Source: CAZJAT01 sp964544145
Lineage (GTDB): Bacteria > Hydrothermota > 32-111
Assembly (NCBI GenBank): GCA_964544145.1
Contig: CAZJAT010000002.1
Coordinates: forward strand, 33,358-97,357
Direction: 5' to 3'
Length of the DNA: 64,000 bases
A program made the translations under genes and the position numbers. Shown here in pieces: positions 52,957 to 60,542 of this stretch. How positions within the stretch are numbered: the first letter of the stretch is position 1; each line of letters opens with the position of its first letter. The notes beneath the pieces are model-generated. The model did no database searches. It had not been told where the DNA came from and saw nothing but the letters and a program-made list of their open reading frames with translations.

Positions 52957-53781
52957 CTAAATCATTTTATCCAGGTGTACATCAAGTTGAGGAAATGGTA
53001 TTGATATACCATTATTATCCAATTCCTCTTTCACCCTTCTATTCATTTCAAAGAATACATCCCAATAGTCTTCTGTTTTAACCCACATTCTGACAACAAG
53101 ATTAACAGATGAATCTGCCAATTCTCCCACCTCTACTGTAATGCCATTTTCCTTAATTGTTTTTGGATGATTTTCAATAAGGCTTGAAATGACTTGTCTT
53201 GCCTTCATTATATCAGCACTATAGGAAATGCCCACAGCCACATCAATGCGGCGTTTATCCATTATTGAATAATTGATTATGGGATTACCCCACACGGATT
53301 TATTGGGCAATGTTATTCTTTTGTTATCAGGGGTCAGCATTGTTGTTGACATGATGTTCATTTCCTCTATTGAGCCTGAGTGTCCTGCAGTCTGAACATA
53401 ATGTCCAATTCTAAACGGCTGATTGATTAGCAGCATAAATCCTGCGGCAAGATTAGAGAGGGATTCCTGAAAAGCAAAACCTATTATAAACCCTCCCACT
53501 CCGACGCCGGCAATAAGAGGGGCAACATCTATACCCAATTTGGGTAATGCAATCATAAGCACCACTATCCACAATGCCTTTGATATAATGCTTATAATAA
53601 ACTTTTTCAGAATATCTGTCATTTTATTGTTTTTTGATAATAATATGCGTGTTGTTTTAGAGAGGATTGAGATTATTATCTTACCGGCAATCAGTATAAG
53701 AATAAATACAATTATATTTGTCAATAATTGTGGACCATTATTGAGGATAAAATCCTTTATTTGATTCATGAGTGTTGTCAA
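52957..53781 (-). CDS. Small-conductance mechanosensitive channel MscS
   Basis: A 274-residue MscS-family channel. TM1-TM2 are at about 18-90 (LTNIIVFILILIAGKIIISIL and WIVVLMIALPKLGID) and the pore-lining TM3 is VGVGGFIIGFAFQESLSNLAAGFMLLINQPFRIGHYVQTAG at about residues 90-130. The beta domain follows (GSIEEMNIMSTTMLTPDNKRITLPN). It opens on membrane tension to relieve osmotic pressure. The TTG start at 53781 has AAGGAGG at ideal spacing; ATG 53769 is an alternative. Confidence 0.93.
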   Translation of the reverse strand: MTTLMNQIKDFILNNGPQLLTNIIVFILILIAGKIIISILSKTTRILLSKNNKMTDILKKFIISIISKALWIVVLMIALPKLGIDVAPLIAGVGVGGFIIGFAFQESLSNLAAGFMLLINQPFRIGHYVQTAGHSGSIEEMNIMSTTMLTPDNKRITLPNKSVWGNPIINYSIMDKRRIDVAVGISYSADIMKARQVISSLIENHPKTIKENGITVEVGELADSSVNLVVRMWVKTEDYWDVFFEMNRRVKEELDNNGISIPFPQLDVHLDKMI

Positions 53782-53805
53782 GATAACCTCCTTTTATTTA
53801 TATCT

Positions 53806-53833
53806 TATATAATGAATATGAAATAATAGTCAA
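53806..53833 (-). promoter_or_regulatory. Promoter of mscS
   Basis: Minus strand TTGACT (53833-53828), 16-base spacer, TATATA (53811-53806). Divergent from the fur promoter only 7 bases away. Confidence 0.55.
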
Positions 53834-53840
53834 TAGGTAC

Positions 53841-53868
53841 TTGACAAATGAGGGAAAAGGTATATATT
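53841..53868 (+). promoter_or_regulatory. Promoter of the fur-family gene
   Basis: TTGACA (53841-53846), 16-base spacer, TATATT (53863-53868). The operator-like palindrome follows directly, at the expected transcription start. Confidence 0.6.
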
Positions 53869-53870
53869 AA

Positions 53871-53885
53871 TGAAAACCGTTATCA
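53871..53885 (+). promoter_or_regulatory. Fur-type operator 1 (autoregulatory site)
   Basis: TGAAAACCGTTATCA, within an imperfect palindrome ATGAAAACCGTTATCAT with one mismatched pair. It lies across the transcription start of the Fur-family gene, and the same 15 bases recur before the next operon (54396). Spacing and symmetry resemble Fur/PerR/Zur boxes. Confidence 0.7.
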
Positions 53886-53897
53886 TTTAGGAGTATT

Positions 53898-54377
53898 ATG
53901 ATAAGAAAAGGTGAAAATCAGAGAGGCCGGGGCAGGGGCATGGGCTGGAGGCGGATGATGACAGGCCGCGGATTCAGGATTACTGCACCAAGAGAGGCTG
54001 TGATGCATGTGCTGATGAATAGCAATACACACATGTCAGCAAAGGAAATATATGCTGAAGTGCTTCGTATAGAACCATCTGCCGGACTCACAACTATTTA
54101 CAGAACCCTGGAAACCATGGCTGATATGAATATCATCTCCAGAGTGGAAATTGGAGATAAGACTACAAGATATGAGATGAGATCAGAAGAAGATTCAAAG
54201 CATCATCATCATATTATATGTACAAACTGCAGGAAAGTCATTGATTATAGTGAATTCTCCGATGATGAAATGGAATTGTTCAGCAGAATGACTGCAAATA
54301 TTGAAAAGAAATACAATATAAAGATTACAAGTCATAATGTTCAATTCTTCGGCATATGTCTTGAGTGCGAAAAGTAA
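53898..54377 (+). CDS. Fur-family metal- or peroxide-responsive repressor with RG-rich N-terminus
   Basis: A 159-residue repressor. The DNA-binding half is GFRITAPREAVMHVLMNSNTHMSAKEIYAEVLRIEPSAGLTTIYRTLETMADMNIISRVEIGDKTTRYEM (about 24-95), the dimer half has HHHHIICTNCRKVIDYSEF and FFGICLECEK with two C-x2-C pairs for structural zinc. An unusual 23-residue N-terminal tail, RKGENQRGRGRGMGWRRMMTGRG, rich in Arg-Gly, precedes the fold. Whether it senses Fe, Zn, or peroxide is not clear. It sits ahead of the Fe-S operon and shares its operator, so it likely represses itself and that operon. Confidence 0.87.
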   Translation: MIRKGENQRGRGRGMGWRRMMTGRGFRITAPREAVMHVLMNSNTHMSAKEIYAEVLRIEPSAGLTTIYRTLETMADMNIISRVEIGDKTTRYEMRSEEDSKHHHHIICTNCRKVIDYSEFSDDEMELFSRMTANIEKKYNIKITSHNVQFFGICLECEK

Positions 54378-54395
54378 AAAATTTTTGTTATGTAT

Positions 54396-54410
54396 TGAAA
54401 ACCGTTATCA
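54396..54410 (+). promoter_or_regulatory. Fur-type operator 2 (operon 54429-57067)
   Basis: The identical 15-base TGAAAACCGTTATCA, 18 bases before the ATG of the NifX-like gene, overlapping a likely -10 (TATCAT, 15-16 bases after TTGTTA at 54385). A repressor bound here would block this operon. Confidence 0.7.
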
Positions 54411-54428
54411 TTAATAAAGGAGTTTTAT

Positions 54429-54764
54429 ATGAAAGCTTTTATCTCAGTAAATGAATCTTCATTAGATACAACATTATGTGATAGATTTGCAAGAGCGCCA
54501 TATTTCTTAATAATTGACACAGAAACAGGTGAATTATTGAAATCCATGGAAAATAGTTTTCGTGATGGAGCACATGGTGTGGGTATCAGGGTTGCAACAA
54601 TGGCTGTTAATGAAGGTATTGATTGTGTAATAGGAGCACATTTTGGTCCTAAGGTATTAGAGGTTATAAAAGAAAGCAATATCAAAGCATTCAATGCTGA
54701 TATCAAAACAGTGAAAGAAATTATAAGTGATTGTAATAATAATCTGCTGAAAGAGGAAATATGA
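54429..54764 (+). CDS. NifX/NifB-type dinitrogenase iron-molybdenum cofactor domain protein (orange-protein-like)
   Basis: A 111-residue protein of the NifB/NifX/VnfX-type cofactor-binding domain family. The core is FARAPYFLIIDTETGELLKSMENSFRDGAHGVGIRVATMAVNEGIDCVIGAHFGPKVLEVIKESNIKAFNAD, matching the family. In anaerobes, including sulfate reducers, homologues (orange protein) bind a Mo/Cu- or Fe-S cluster next to the paired MinD-type ATPases seen here. AAGGAG precedes the ATG. A 4-base overlap (ATGA) with the next gene shows translational coupling. Confidence 0.85.
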   Translation: MKAFISVNESSLDTTLCDRFARAPYFLIIDTETGELLKSMENSFRDGAHGVGIRVATMAVNEGIDCVIGAHFGPKVLEVIKESNIKAFNADIKTVKEIISDCNNNLLKEEI

Positions 54765-55606
54765 ATATAGGCATTGTATCGGGTAAAGGCGGAACCGGAA
54801 AAACAACAATATCCACTGGTTTAGCAAATGTGCTTAAAGCAAATTATGTGGATATGGATGCTGAGGAACCCAATGGAAGATATTTTCTGGATCCATTGAT
54901 ATCAAAGACATCATCATCAGAGGTGATGATACCCGAAAATACCGAAAAATGCACATATTGCGGGATTTGCGCAGATAAATGTCAATTTTCGGCACTGGCA
55001 GTCATAGAGAACACAAAGAGATTTATGGTTTTCAGTGATCTATGTCATCATTGCGGTCTGTGTATTGAAGTGTGTCCTGTTGAGGGTGCTATTAAGGAAA
55101 AAATGAAACCTATAGGTACAATCAGCTTTGGCACATATGGGAAAATGGATGATATTAATTTTATTGAAGGAAACCTCAATATAGGAGAAGCTACATCAGT
55201 ACCATTATTGGAGGATATAAAGACATTGATTCCAAAGAAAAAGCTCAATATACTGGATTCTTCTCCAGGAGCATCATGCCCTGTTGTCTCAGTGCTGGAT
55301 GCGTCTGATTATATAATCCTTGCCGGCGAACCCACACCATTTGGCGTGAGCGATTTGGAAGTGGTGTATGAGCTTGTTAAAGAATTGGATAAACCCATGG
55401 GTTTAATAATCAATAAATATATGGGTGATAATTCGCTTCATAAATTTGCGGAGAATCACAATATTGATATACTGGGTATACTGCCATTCAGCAGAAAGGT
55501 GGCAGAGAATTATTCTTCAGGGGGCAATGTGATTAATATTCTCCATTCAGAGTTTGAAGAAATAGGCAGCAAGATTATGAAGCATATTGGGAGCATTTAT
55601 GAATAA
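54761..55606 (+). CDS. MinD/Mrp-type ATPase with inserted ferredoxin domain (first copy)
   Basis: A 281-residue deviant-Walker P-loop ATPase: SGKGGTGKTT at residues 7-16, VDMDAEEPNGRYFL as Walker A', and between them and the later core a two-[4Fe-4S] ferredoxin insert (CTYCGICADKCQFSA and CHHCGLCIEVCPVEGA, about residues 65-115). The core continues NILDSSPGASCPVVSVLDASDYIILAGEPTPFGVSDLEVV. It likely handles or transfers Fe-S clusters. With the second copy it matches the paired ATPases of the orange-protein complex. Confidence 0.9.
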   Translation: MNIGIVSGKGGTGKTTISTGLANVLKANYVDMDAEEPNGRYFLDPLISKTSSSEVMIPENTEKCTYCGICADKCQFSALAVIENTKRFMVFSDLCHHCGLCIEVCPVEGAIKEKMKPIGTISFGTYGKMDDINFIEGNLNIGEATSVPLLEDIKTLIPKKKLNILDSSPGASCPVVSVLDASDYIILAGEPTPFGVSDLEVVYELVKELDKPMGLIINKYMGDNSLHKFAENHNIDILGILPFSRKVAENYSSGGNVINILHSEFEEIGSKIMKHIGSIYE

Positions 55607-56474
55607 AGTAAGAGAGATACTGATTATTTCAGGCAAAGGCGGAACCGGAAAAACCACATTGGCATCATCACTTTCAAAGATAATGGATGACATTGTTATT
55701 GTTGATACGGATGTGGATGCCGCTGATATGTATATAATGCTGAATCCTCAGGTAGAGGAAGAACATATATTCATGGGCAGAAGCAAAGAAGCTTACATTG
55801 ATCAGAACAAATGCACTTCATGCGGATTATGCTTTAGCAAGTGCAGATTCAATGCTATAGAGATCAATGATAACAAATATTCGGTGAAGCCCCACTCATG
55901 TGAGGGATGCACATTATGCTATGAAGTTTGTCCTGCTGATGCTATTGAGATGAGGGATTCCGAATCAGGTAAATGGTTTATATCAAAGACACAGTATGGA
56001 GACTTTATTCATGCAAAATTAAATCCCGGCGCAGAGAACTCAGGCAATCTTGTATCAATGGTCAAGCATCAGGCAAAGTGCAAAGCAGAGCAGAGCGGGA
56101 AAACAAGACTGCTTATAGATGGGCCTCCGGGAATAGGATGTCCGGTTACATCCTCATTATCGGGAGCAGATACTGTAATTATTGTGACAGAACCAACAGT
56201 CTCGGGAATGAGCGATCTTAAACGAGTGATTGCTGTTGCAAAACATTTCAAACCGGATATTGCTGTTGTTATCAATAAATATGATATAAATCCAAACATC
56301 TCAAAACAGATAGAACAGTATGCAAAGGATAAACATATTCCCGTTATTGCAAATATTCCATTTAATAAATGTGTTGTGGAATTATTGTCAGAAAAGAAAA
56401 CACCATTAGATACAGATGCATGTCCTCAGATTGTAAAAGAAATCAAGAACATAGTAAATTATATTGGAGATTAA
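55599..56474 (+). CDS. MinD/Mrp-type ATPase with inserted ferredoxin domain (second copy)
   Basis: A paralogue of the preceding gene, 291 residues. SGKGGTGKTT, VDTDVDAADMYIML, then the ferredoxin insert CTSCGLCFSKCRFNA and CEGCTLCYEVCPADA, and LLIDGPPGIGCPVTSSLSGADTVIIVTEPTVSGMSDLKRV. It lies next to the first as a tandem duplicate. ATG 55599 is preferred over the in-frame TTG 55587 because GGGAG lies 5 bases ahead. An 8-base overlap with the first copy means coupled expression. Its relation to the first is duplication followed by divergence in the insert. Confidence 0.9.
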   Translation: MNKVREILIISGKGGTGKTTLASSLSKIMDDIVIVDTDVDAADMYIMLNPQVEEEHIFMGRSKEAYIDQNKCTSCGLCFSKCRFNAIEINDNKYSVKPHSCEGCTLCYEVCPADAIEMRDSESGKWFISKTQYGDFIHAKLNPGAENSGNLVSMVKHQAKCKAEQSGKTRLLIDGPPGIGCPVTSSLSGADTVIIVTEPTVSGMSDLKRVIAVAKHFKPDIAVVINKYDINPNISKQIEQYAKDKHIPVIANIPFNKCVVELLSEKKTPLDTDACPQIVKEIKNIVNYIGD

Positions 56475-56475
56475 A

Positions 56476-56760
56476 ATGACAGTGAAAAAAGAAGATGTGA
56501 TAAAGGCAATGAAGGAAGTCATTGATCCGGAACTGGGCATTGATATTGTGTCGCTGGGAATGATTGATGAAATATTCTGTATAAATAACAGTGTTCATCT
56601 CACATTTCACCCCACTTCAATGTATTGCCCGATTGCAGTAAATATAGGATTGTCAATCAAACGAAAGATACAGCAGATGGATAAAGTAAAGAAGGTAGAA
56701 GTGATAATAAAGAACTTTGTTGATGAAAAAAACTCAAATAAAATACTCAGAGAAGCATAA
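56476..56760 (+). CDS. MIP18/DUF59-family Fe-S assembly protein
   Basis: A 94-residue DUF59 (SufT/PaaD-like, MIP18) protein. MKEVIDPELGIDIVSLGMIDEIFCI has the DPE motif and hydrophobic core, and TSMYCPIAVNIGLS carries the conserved Cys-Pro used in cluster handling. Eukaryotic MIP18 and bacterial SufT work in Fe-S target maturation, fitting the ATPases just before it. The start ATG at 56476 follows GGAG; the in-frame TTG 56464 is less likely. Confidence 0.9.
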   Translation: MTVKKEDVIKAMKEVIDPELGIDIVSLGMIDEIFCINNSVHLTFHPTSMYCPIAVNIGLSIKRKIQQMDKVKKVEVIIKNFVDEKNSNKILREA

Positions 56761-56770
56761 GGAGGTTATT

Positions 56771-57067
56771 ATGCCTAGAGGAGACAGAAGAGGACCCGAA
56801 GGATTCGGACCGCGCACAGGAAGAGGTCTAGGATTCTGTAATGGATATGAATCACCCGGATATACAAGAGGCGGCGGACGCGGAGCAGGAAGAGGCATGG
56901 GAAGAGGCCGAGGATTTGCAATGGGTGGCGGCAGAGGCTGGGGATTCAATAATGATTATTATGCAGCCAGGCCAGTCAGTGACGAGGAATATAAAAAAAT
57001 CCTCAAGGAAGAACATGAAGCATTGAAGCATCGCATGGATGAACTGGAAAAGGAAATGAAAGAATAA
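56771..57067 (+). CDS. DUF5320-type Gly/Arg-rich small protein
   Basis: A 98-residue protein starting MPRGDRRGPEGFGPRTGRGLGFCNGYESPGY, followed by an RG-rich low-complexity stretch (about 32-58) and an acidic helical tail (ISDEEYKKILKEEHEALKHRMDELEKEMKE-like). It matches DUF5320 proteins, which accompany these NifX and MinD-type genes in many anaerobes. Role unknown; a metal- or RNA-binding role is possible from composition. AAGGAGG precedes the ATG. Last gene of the operon; its terminator follows. Confidence 0.85.
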   Translation: MPRGDRRGPEGFGPRTGRGLGFCNGYESPGYTRGGGRGAGRGMGRGRGFAMGGGRGWGFNNDYYAARPVSDEEYKKILKEEHEALKHRMDELEKEMKE

Positions 57068-57092
57068 TCAGATGATTCAGATTTCCATTATA

Positions 57093-57122
57093 AAGGGCAT
57101 ATTATTCATATAATATGCCCTT
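57093..57122 (+). terminator. Terminator of the Fe-S operon
   Basis: AAGGGCATATTAT, loop TCAT, ATAATATGCCCTT, then ATTTTTTTC: a 13-bp perfect stem and T-tract 26 bases after the last stop. Confidence 0.9.
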
Positions 57123-57169
57123 ATTTTTTTCTTGTTCAATTGATTAAATATTCCCATCTAATTCCCCTC

Positions 57170-57197
57170 TTGATTATAAGGATATTTGTTGTATCAT
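57170..57197 (+). promoter_or_regulatory. Promoter of the DUF3298 gene
   Basis: TTGATT (57170-57175), 16-base spacer, TATCAT (57192-57197); AGGAGG then lies before the ATG at 57219. Confidence 0.5.
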
Positions 57198-57218
57198 AGT
57201 TTTACAGGAGGCGTATTA

Positions 57219-57881
57219 ATGAATATTTTACTGTTTATGCTGATATTGGGATTACAGGATTATTCAGTATCTGCACTTTATATCAATACTGATCATTATT
57301 CTGTTGTGAGTGAGTATGTTTCTTTCTCTGATTCGGAATTAGTGTCAATTGAAGATTCATTGAAGGCATATGCATACAGTGTTTACAGCGAAAATGAACA
57401 ATTTATGATAGAAACAGCAAATTTATTTGATACCATTGATTTCTATTATGTATCAGAATCACGCATTAATAGAATAAGCAGAGTCAATGATTATATCTCC
57501 ATTGAATATTATCTGCAGTCATATACGGGCGGAGCACATGGCATTCATAATTATTCGACATTCCTGTATGACATTAACACTTCAGCGACAGTATTGCTTG
57601 AGGAAATAATAACAGAAGAACAGCTTGTGGAGATTGCTGCTTTTTGCAGGGAACAGATATCACTGGACAAAATGACGCAAGATGAAGATTATGACAACTC
57701 AGAATCAGATGATTTCCTTATTGAGGGGACAGCACCCCTCTGGGATAATTACAAATGCTTTGTGATGTATGAAGACAGTATAGTATTTACATTCAATGAA
57801 TACAGGGTTGCGCCATATTATATGGGAGCATTCATGGTTGCTGTACCCGATACAGTTTATATGGAAAAGGCGGAACACTGA
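57219..57881 (+). CDS. DUF3298 (RsiV-like) exported protein
   Basis: A 220-residue exported protein. The N-terminus has a hydrophobic signal (MNILLFMLILGLQDYSVSAL), and residues about 95-215 hold a DUF3298 domain: YLQSYTGGAHGIHNYSTFLYDINTSATVLLEEIITEE and APLWDNYKCFVMYEDSIVFTFNEYRVAPYYMGAFMVAVP. The domain occurs in anti-sigma factor RsiV, which binds lysozyme, and in other secreted proteins; here no sigma factor is nearby. An upstream in-frame ATG at 57186 exists, but AGGAGG points to 57219. Its stop overlaps a CTG start of the next gene. Confidence 0.8.
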   Translation: MNILLFMLILGLQDYSVSALYINTDHYSVVSEYVSFSDSELVSIEDSLKAYAYSVYSENEQFMIETANLFDTIDFYYVSESRINRISRVNDYISIEYYLQSYTGGAHGIHNYSTFLYDINTSATVLLEEIITEEQLVEIAAFCREQISLDKMTQDEDYDNSESDDFLIEGTAPLWDNYKCFVMYEDSIVFTFNEYRVAPYYMGAFMVAVPDTVYMEKAEH

Positions 57882-59053
57882 AAAAATATATTATATATAT
57901 CCTTATTTTTATATGCACAGCAATAGGGGCGGAAGAGACATCATCCTTTCCGAATATTCAATCCTATTATTTTATTTCACTGTCAGGTTCAGCTTATAGC
58001 AGTATTTCAGATGCTCTAGACAGTGCAATAGCTCATAATGATACTACACCTGTAATATTAATCTTTGCACCATATTTGCCCAAGGATACCATTGTGCTGA
58101 CAGATGATTTCTTCTCCGTTTCAATAATAGGCCAGACTGCATATGGTTCGGTAAATCCGTATCTGCATGAGACAGATATCATTGACAGTTCTTCCTGTGT
58201 ATTGCAATTAGAGAAATTGTCATCATTCAATTATAAGAATCATTACGGCATCAAACCCAGCAAGGTGTTTATTAATGATTGCTATATAAATAATGTGTAT
58301 AACAGAGGCAATATCAATTGGGAAATATTCAATTCAACTATTGGAACAGACAGCACCGTGGGAAAGATGTCATCTTATGACGGATTCTGCACATATGTTT
58401 ATTTTACTGACACAACATGGAAATTTCAATCAAAGGCAATGGCAAATTGCATATATAATAATGGGCGCACCGATAGCCTTATATTTATTATTCAGAATGA
58501 AGATATGAGTATATTATATAATACATATTATGACAGATACACATTTACGGCTCACAATGATACAATGACCTTTGAGGAAGGCATTCTGAGGGTAGGTGAT
58601 TTAACACAGTTGAATCCGCCAAATATTTACACTTTTATAAATAAAAAAGATAATGTTTCTGAAGGAAAGGATGAATGGCAATCCGTTATATTTGATATGC
58701 CTGAAGATACAAAATCAACTAAATACATTGATTATGGCAGTGGTCATTATGTAGAAGATATAATTGTCAAGAAAAATTGTTTTATGCGCATAAATGCAAT
58801 AATACCATTTTCGGGTGAGAATAGTAATGAAGTATATATGAGATTAAATGTGAATGGAAATACGCCAAGCGGATTTCAATGTGTTGAAAGAAACTCACTG
58901 AATGGAGCAATGCATATTGAGGGTGTATTGGAATTAAGTCAGGGTGACTTATTGCGTTTGGAATATTATTCCAGCAGTAATATTATTTTCAGCTCACCTG
59001 ATATCTTCGGTAATAGCTGGTCCGCAATATTGACAATGGAGATTTTAGAATAG
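57878..59053 (+). CDS. Secreted protein with jelly-roll-like C-terminus; starts at CTG
   Basis: A frame open from 57878 encodes 391 residues. Reading from the CTG at 57878, which overlaps the upstream TGA stop (CTGA), gives a signal peptide (KKYIIYILIFICTAIGAEE), with AAGGCGGAA as ribosome site. An alternative at TTG 58076 loses the signal peptide. There is no ATG, GTG or TTG between. The middle is beta-rich and unrecognised; the last ~130 residues (GHYVEDIIVKKNCFMRINAIIPF...LELSQGDLLRLEYYSSSNIIFSS...SWSAILTMEIL) resemble a C1q/TNF-like jelly roll. Tentative. Confidence 0.65.
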   Translation: MKKYIIYILIFICTAIGAEETSSFPNIQSYYFISLSGSAYSSISDALDSAIAHNDTTPVILIFAPYLPKDTIVLTDDFFSVSIIGQTAYGSVNPYLHETDIIDSSSCVLQLEKLSSFNYKNHYGIKPSKVFINDCYINNVYNRGNINWEIFNSTIGTDSTVGKMSSYDGFCTYVYFTDTTWKFQSKAMANCIYNNGRTDSLIFIIQNEDMSILYNTYYDRYTFTAHNDTMTFEEGILRVGDLTQLNPPNIYTFINKKDNVSEGKDEWQSVIFDMPEDTKSTKYIDYGSGHYVEDIIVKKNCFMRINAIIPFSGENSNEVYMRLNVNGNTPSGFQCVERNSLNGAMHIEGVLELSQGDLLRLEYYSSSNIIFSSPDIFGNSWSAILTMEILE

Positions 59054-59067
59054 CTCCTCTATTCCTG

Positions 59068-59769
59068 CTAAGATTTTTCTCCTATCAATAATATTTGTGA
59101 AGCATAGGCGAATCCCACATCATCAATACGCTGTTTCAATCTCATGCCTTCCAGCTTAATACTTTCATATGCAGGCAGCTGCTCTGCCTTTTTAAGATAT
59201 GTCTCAATATGCTCGTGCATCTGATTTAATATTTCAATATCAGGTTCATTTTCTGTATTATCAATTATTTCCGTTTGAATATTTATAAATCCGGCATTTA
59301 ATATCATATCAATAATATCCTGTTTTTTGAATGTTAAATTATGCGGGATATTAAGTGCCGTATCTATCTCTGCCCACCAATGATGTATAAATACATGTGT
59401 TAACTGCTTTTCATTCTGATTGTCTGAGAACATCTCCATAATAATTATATTACCATTGTTTTTTAGCACCCTGAATGCTTCATTCAGCACCTCAATGGGG
59501 TTTGTAAAATGATGCAGGGAATTACATATGGAGACAAGATCAAATGACTGGTCATCAAAAAGCATGTTTTCGCCATCCATAATTATGAAATCAATGTCTT
59601 TTCCTTTATTTTTTTCTCTTGCTCTAGATATATTTTTTTCGCTTATGTCAATGCCTGTAATACTCTTAATATTATCTGAAAGCTCACGGATTACTGCAAT
59701 AGAATTACCGGCGCCTGTAGCAATATCCAAACATTTTCCACCATATACACTGAGTTCACCCTTTGGCAT
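59068..59769 (-). CDS. Class I SAM-dependent methyltransferase
   Basis: A 233-residue UbiE/MenG-like small-molecule methyltransferase fold. Motif I is CLDIATGAGNSIAVI, later GIDISEKNISRAREKN and VSICNSLHHFTNPIEVLNEAFRVLKNNGNIIIMEMF. The substrate is unknown. The ATG at 59769 has AAGGAGG at good distance; the in-frame GTG/ATG at 59787 is less likely. It is convergent with the previous gene (14-base gap) and divergent from the FetA-like gene. Confidence 0.85.
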   Translation of the reverse strand: MPKGELSVYGGKCLDIATGAGNSIAVIRELSDNIKSITGIDISEKNISRAREKNKGKDIDFIIMDGENMLFDDQSFDLVSICNSLHHFTNPIEVLNEAFRVLKNNGNIIIMEMFSDNQNEKQLTHVFIHHWWAEIDTALNIPHNLTFKKQDIIDMILNAGFINIQTEIIDNTENEPDIEILNQMHEHIETYLKKAEQLPAYESIKLEGMRLKQRIDDVGFAYASQILLIGEKS

Positions 59770-59883
59770 AAGACCTCCTTTTACCAAATAATATAAGCAA
59801 ATAATGTACCCATTGTAAATGCTTATATTATTATATTTAATTATATCATATTATGCGACATTTTCACACATATGATAAAATTA

Positions 59884-59911
59884 TTGACAGGAGATGATAA
59901 TGCTATATTCT
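59884..59911 (+). promoter_or_regulatory. Leaderless-type promoter of the FetA-like gene
   Basis: TTGACA (59884-59889), 16-base spacer, TATTCT (59906-59911), then 7 bases to ATG 59919. An overlapping TATATT with a 14-base spacer is a weaker reading. Confidence 0.5.
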
Positions 59912-59918
59912 CATCATT

Positions 59919-60542
59919 ATGAATAATCTCTTTGAAATGACCAATATATACAAACAATTTGATGATAAAACCCTCATAAAGGACTTCTCAATGAAAGTGG
60001 AGCAGGGTAAGAAACTCTTGCTCTTCGGACAGTCGGGTACAGGGAAAAGCACCATATTGAAGATGATGCTGGGCTTTGTCAGGCCAGACAGAGGTGTTGT
60101 ATCATATAGGGATATGGCTCTTTGTTCAAGCAATGTGTGGACAATGAGAAGGGAATTGGCATATACGCCTCAGGACACGGATATGGGGAATGAGTGTGTT
60201 GGAGATATTATTAAATATACCATGCAATTGCATGCAAATACACATCATTGCTGTAACAATGAACAAATAAATGAATATTTGAAGCAATTTAATCTTGCAA
60301 AGGATATATTGAAGAAGCAATTTAATGATATTTCCGGAGGTGAAAAACAGAGAATCCTGCTGACTATTGCATTAGCGCTCAATAGAAATATTTATTTATT
60401 GGATGAACCTACAGCATCGCTTGATGCCGGAATGAAACAATTCATTGTCAATATGTTTTCTTCAATGAAAGATGCAACAGTGATTGTTGTTTCACATGAT
60501 GATGTATGGATTAATGATAGATTTGAAAGGATTACCATATAA
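59919..60542 (+). CDS. ABC transporter ATPase (FetA-like)
   Basis: A 207-residue ATPase subunit. Walker A FGQSGTGKST, signature ISGGEKQRIL, Walker B IYLLDEPTASLD and the switch His in VIVVSHDD are intact. The neighbour is a UPF0014/FetB permease, so the pair is FetAB-like, reported to export iron under oxidative stress. An HHCCNN segment in the helical domain is an interesting potential metal-binding addition (residues about 108-113). The gene overlaps the next by 1 base (TAATG). Confidence 0.85.
   Translation: MNNLFEMTNIYKQFDDKTLIKDFSMKVEQGKKLLLFGQSGTGKSTILKMMLGFVRPDRGVVSYRDMALCSSNVWTMRRELAYTPQDTDMGNECVGDIIKYTMQLHANTHHCCNNEQINEYLKQFNLAKDILKKQFNDISGGEKQRILLTIALALNRNIYLLDEPTASLDAGMKQFIVNMFSSMKDATVIVVSHDDVWINDRFERITI

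Noticed and set aside
57796..57999. 67-codon frame overlapping the DUF3298 and CTG-start genes
   Set aside because: It lies out of frame with both, and does not look like a protein family; the CTG-start frame explains the region.
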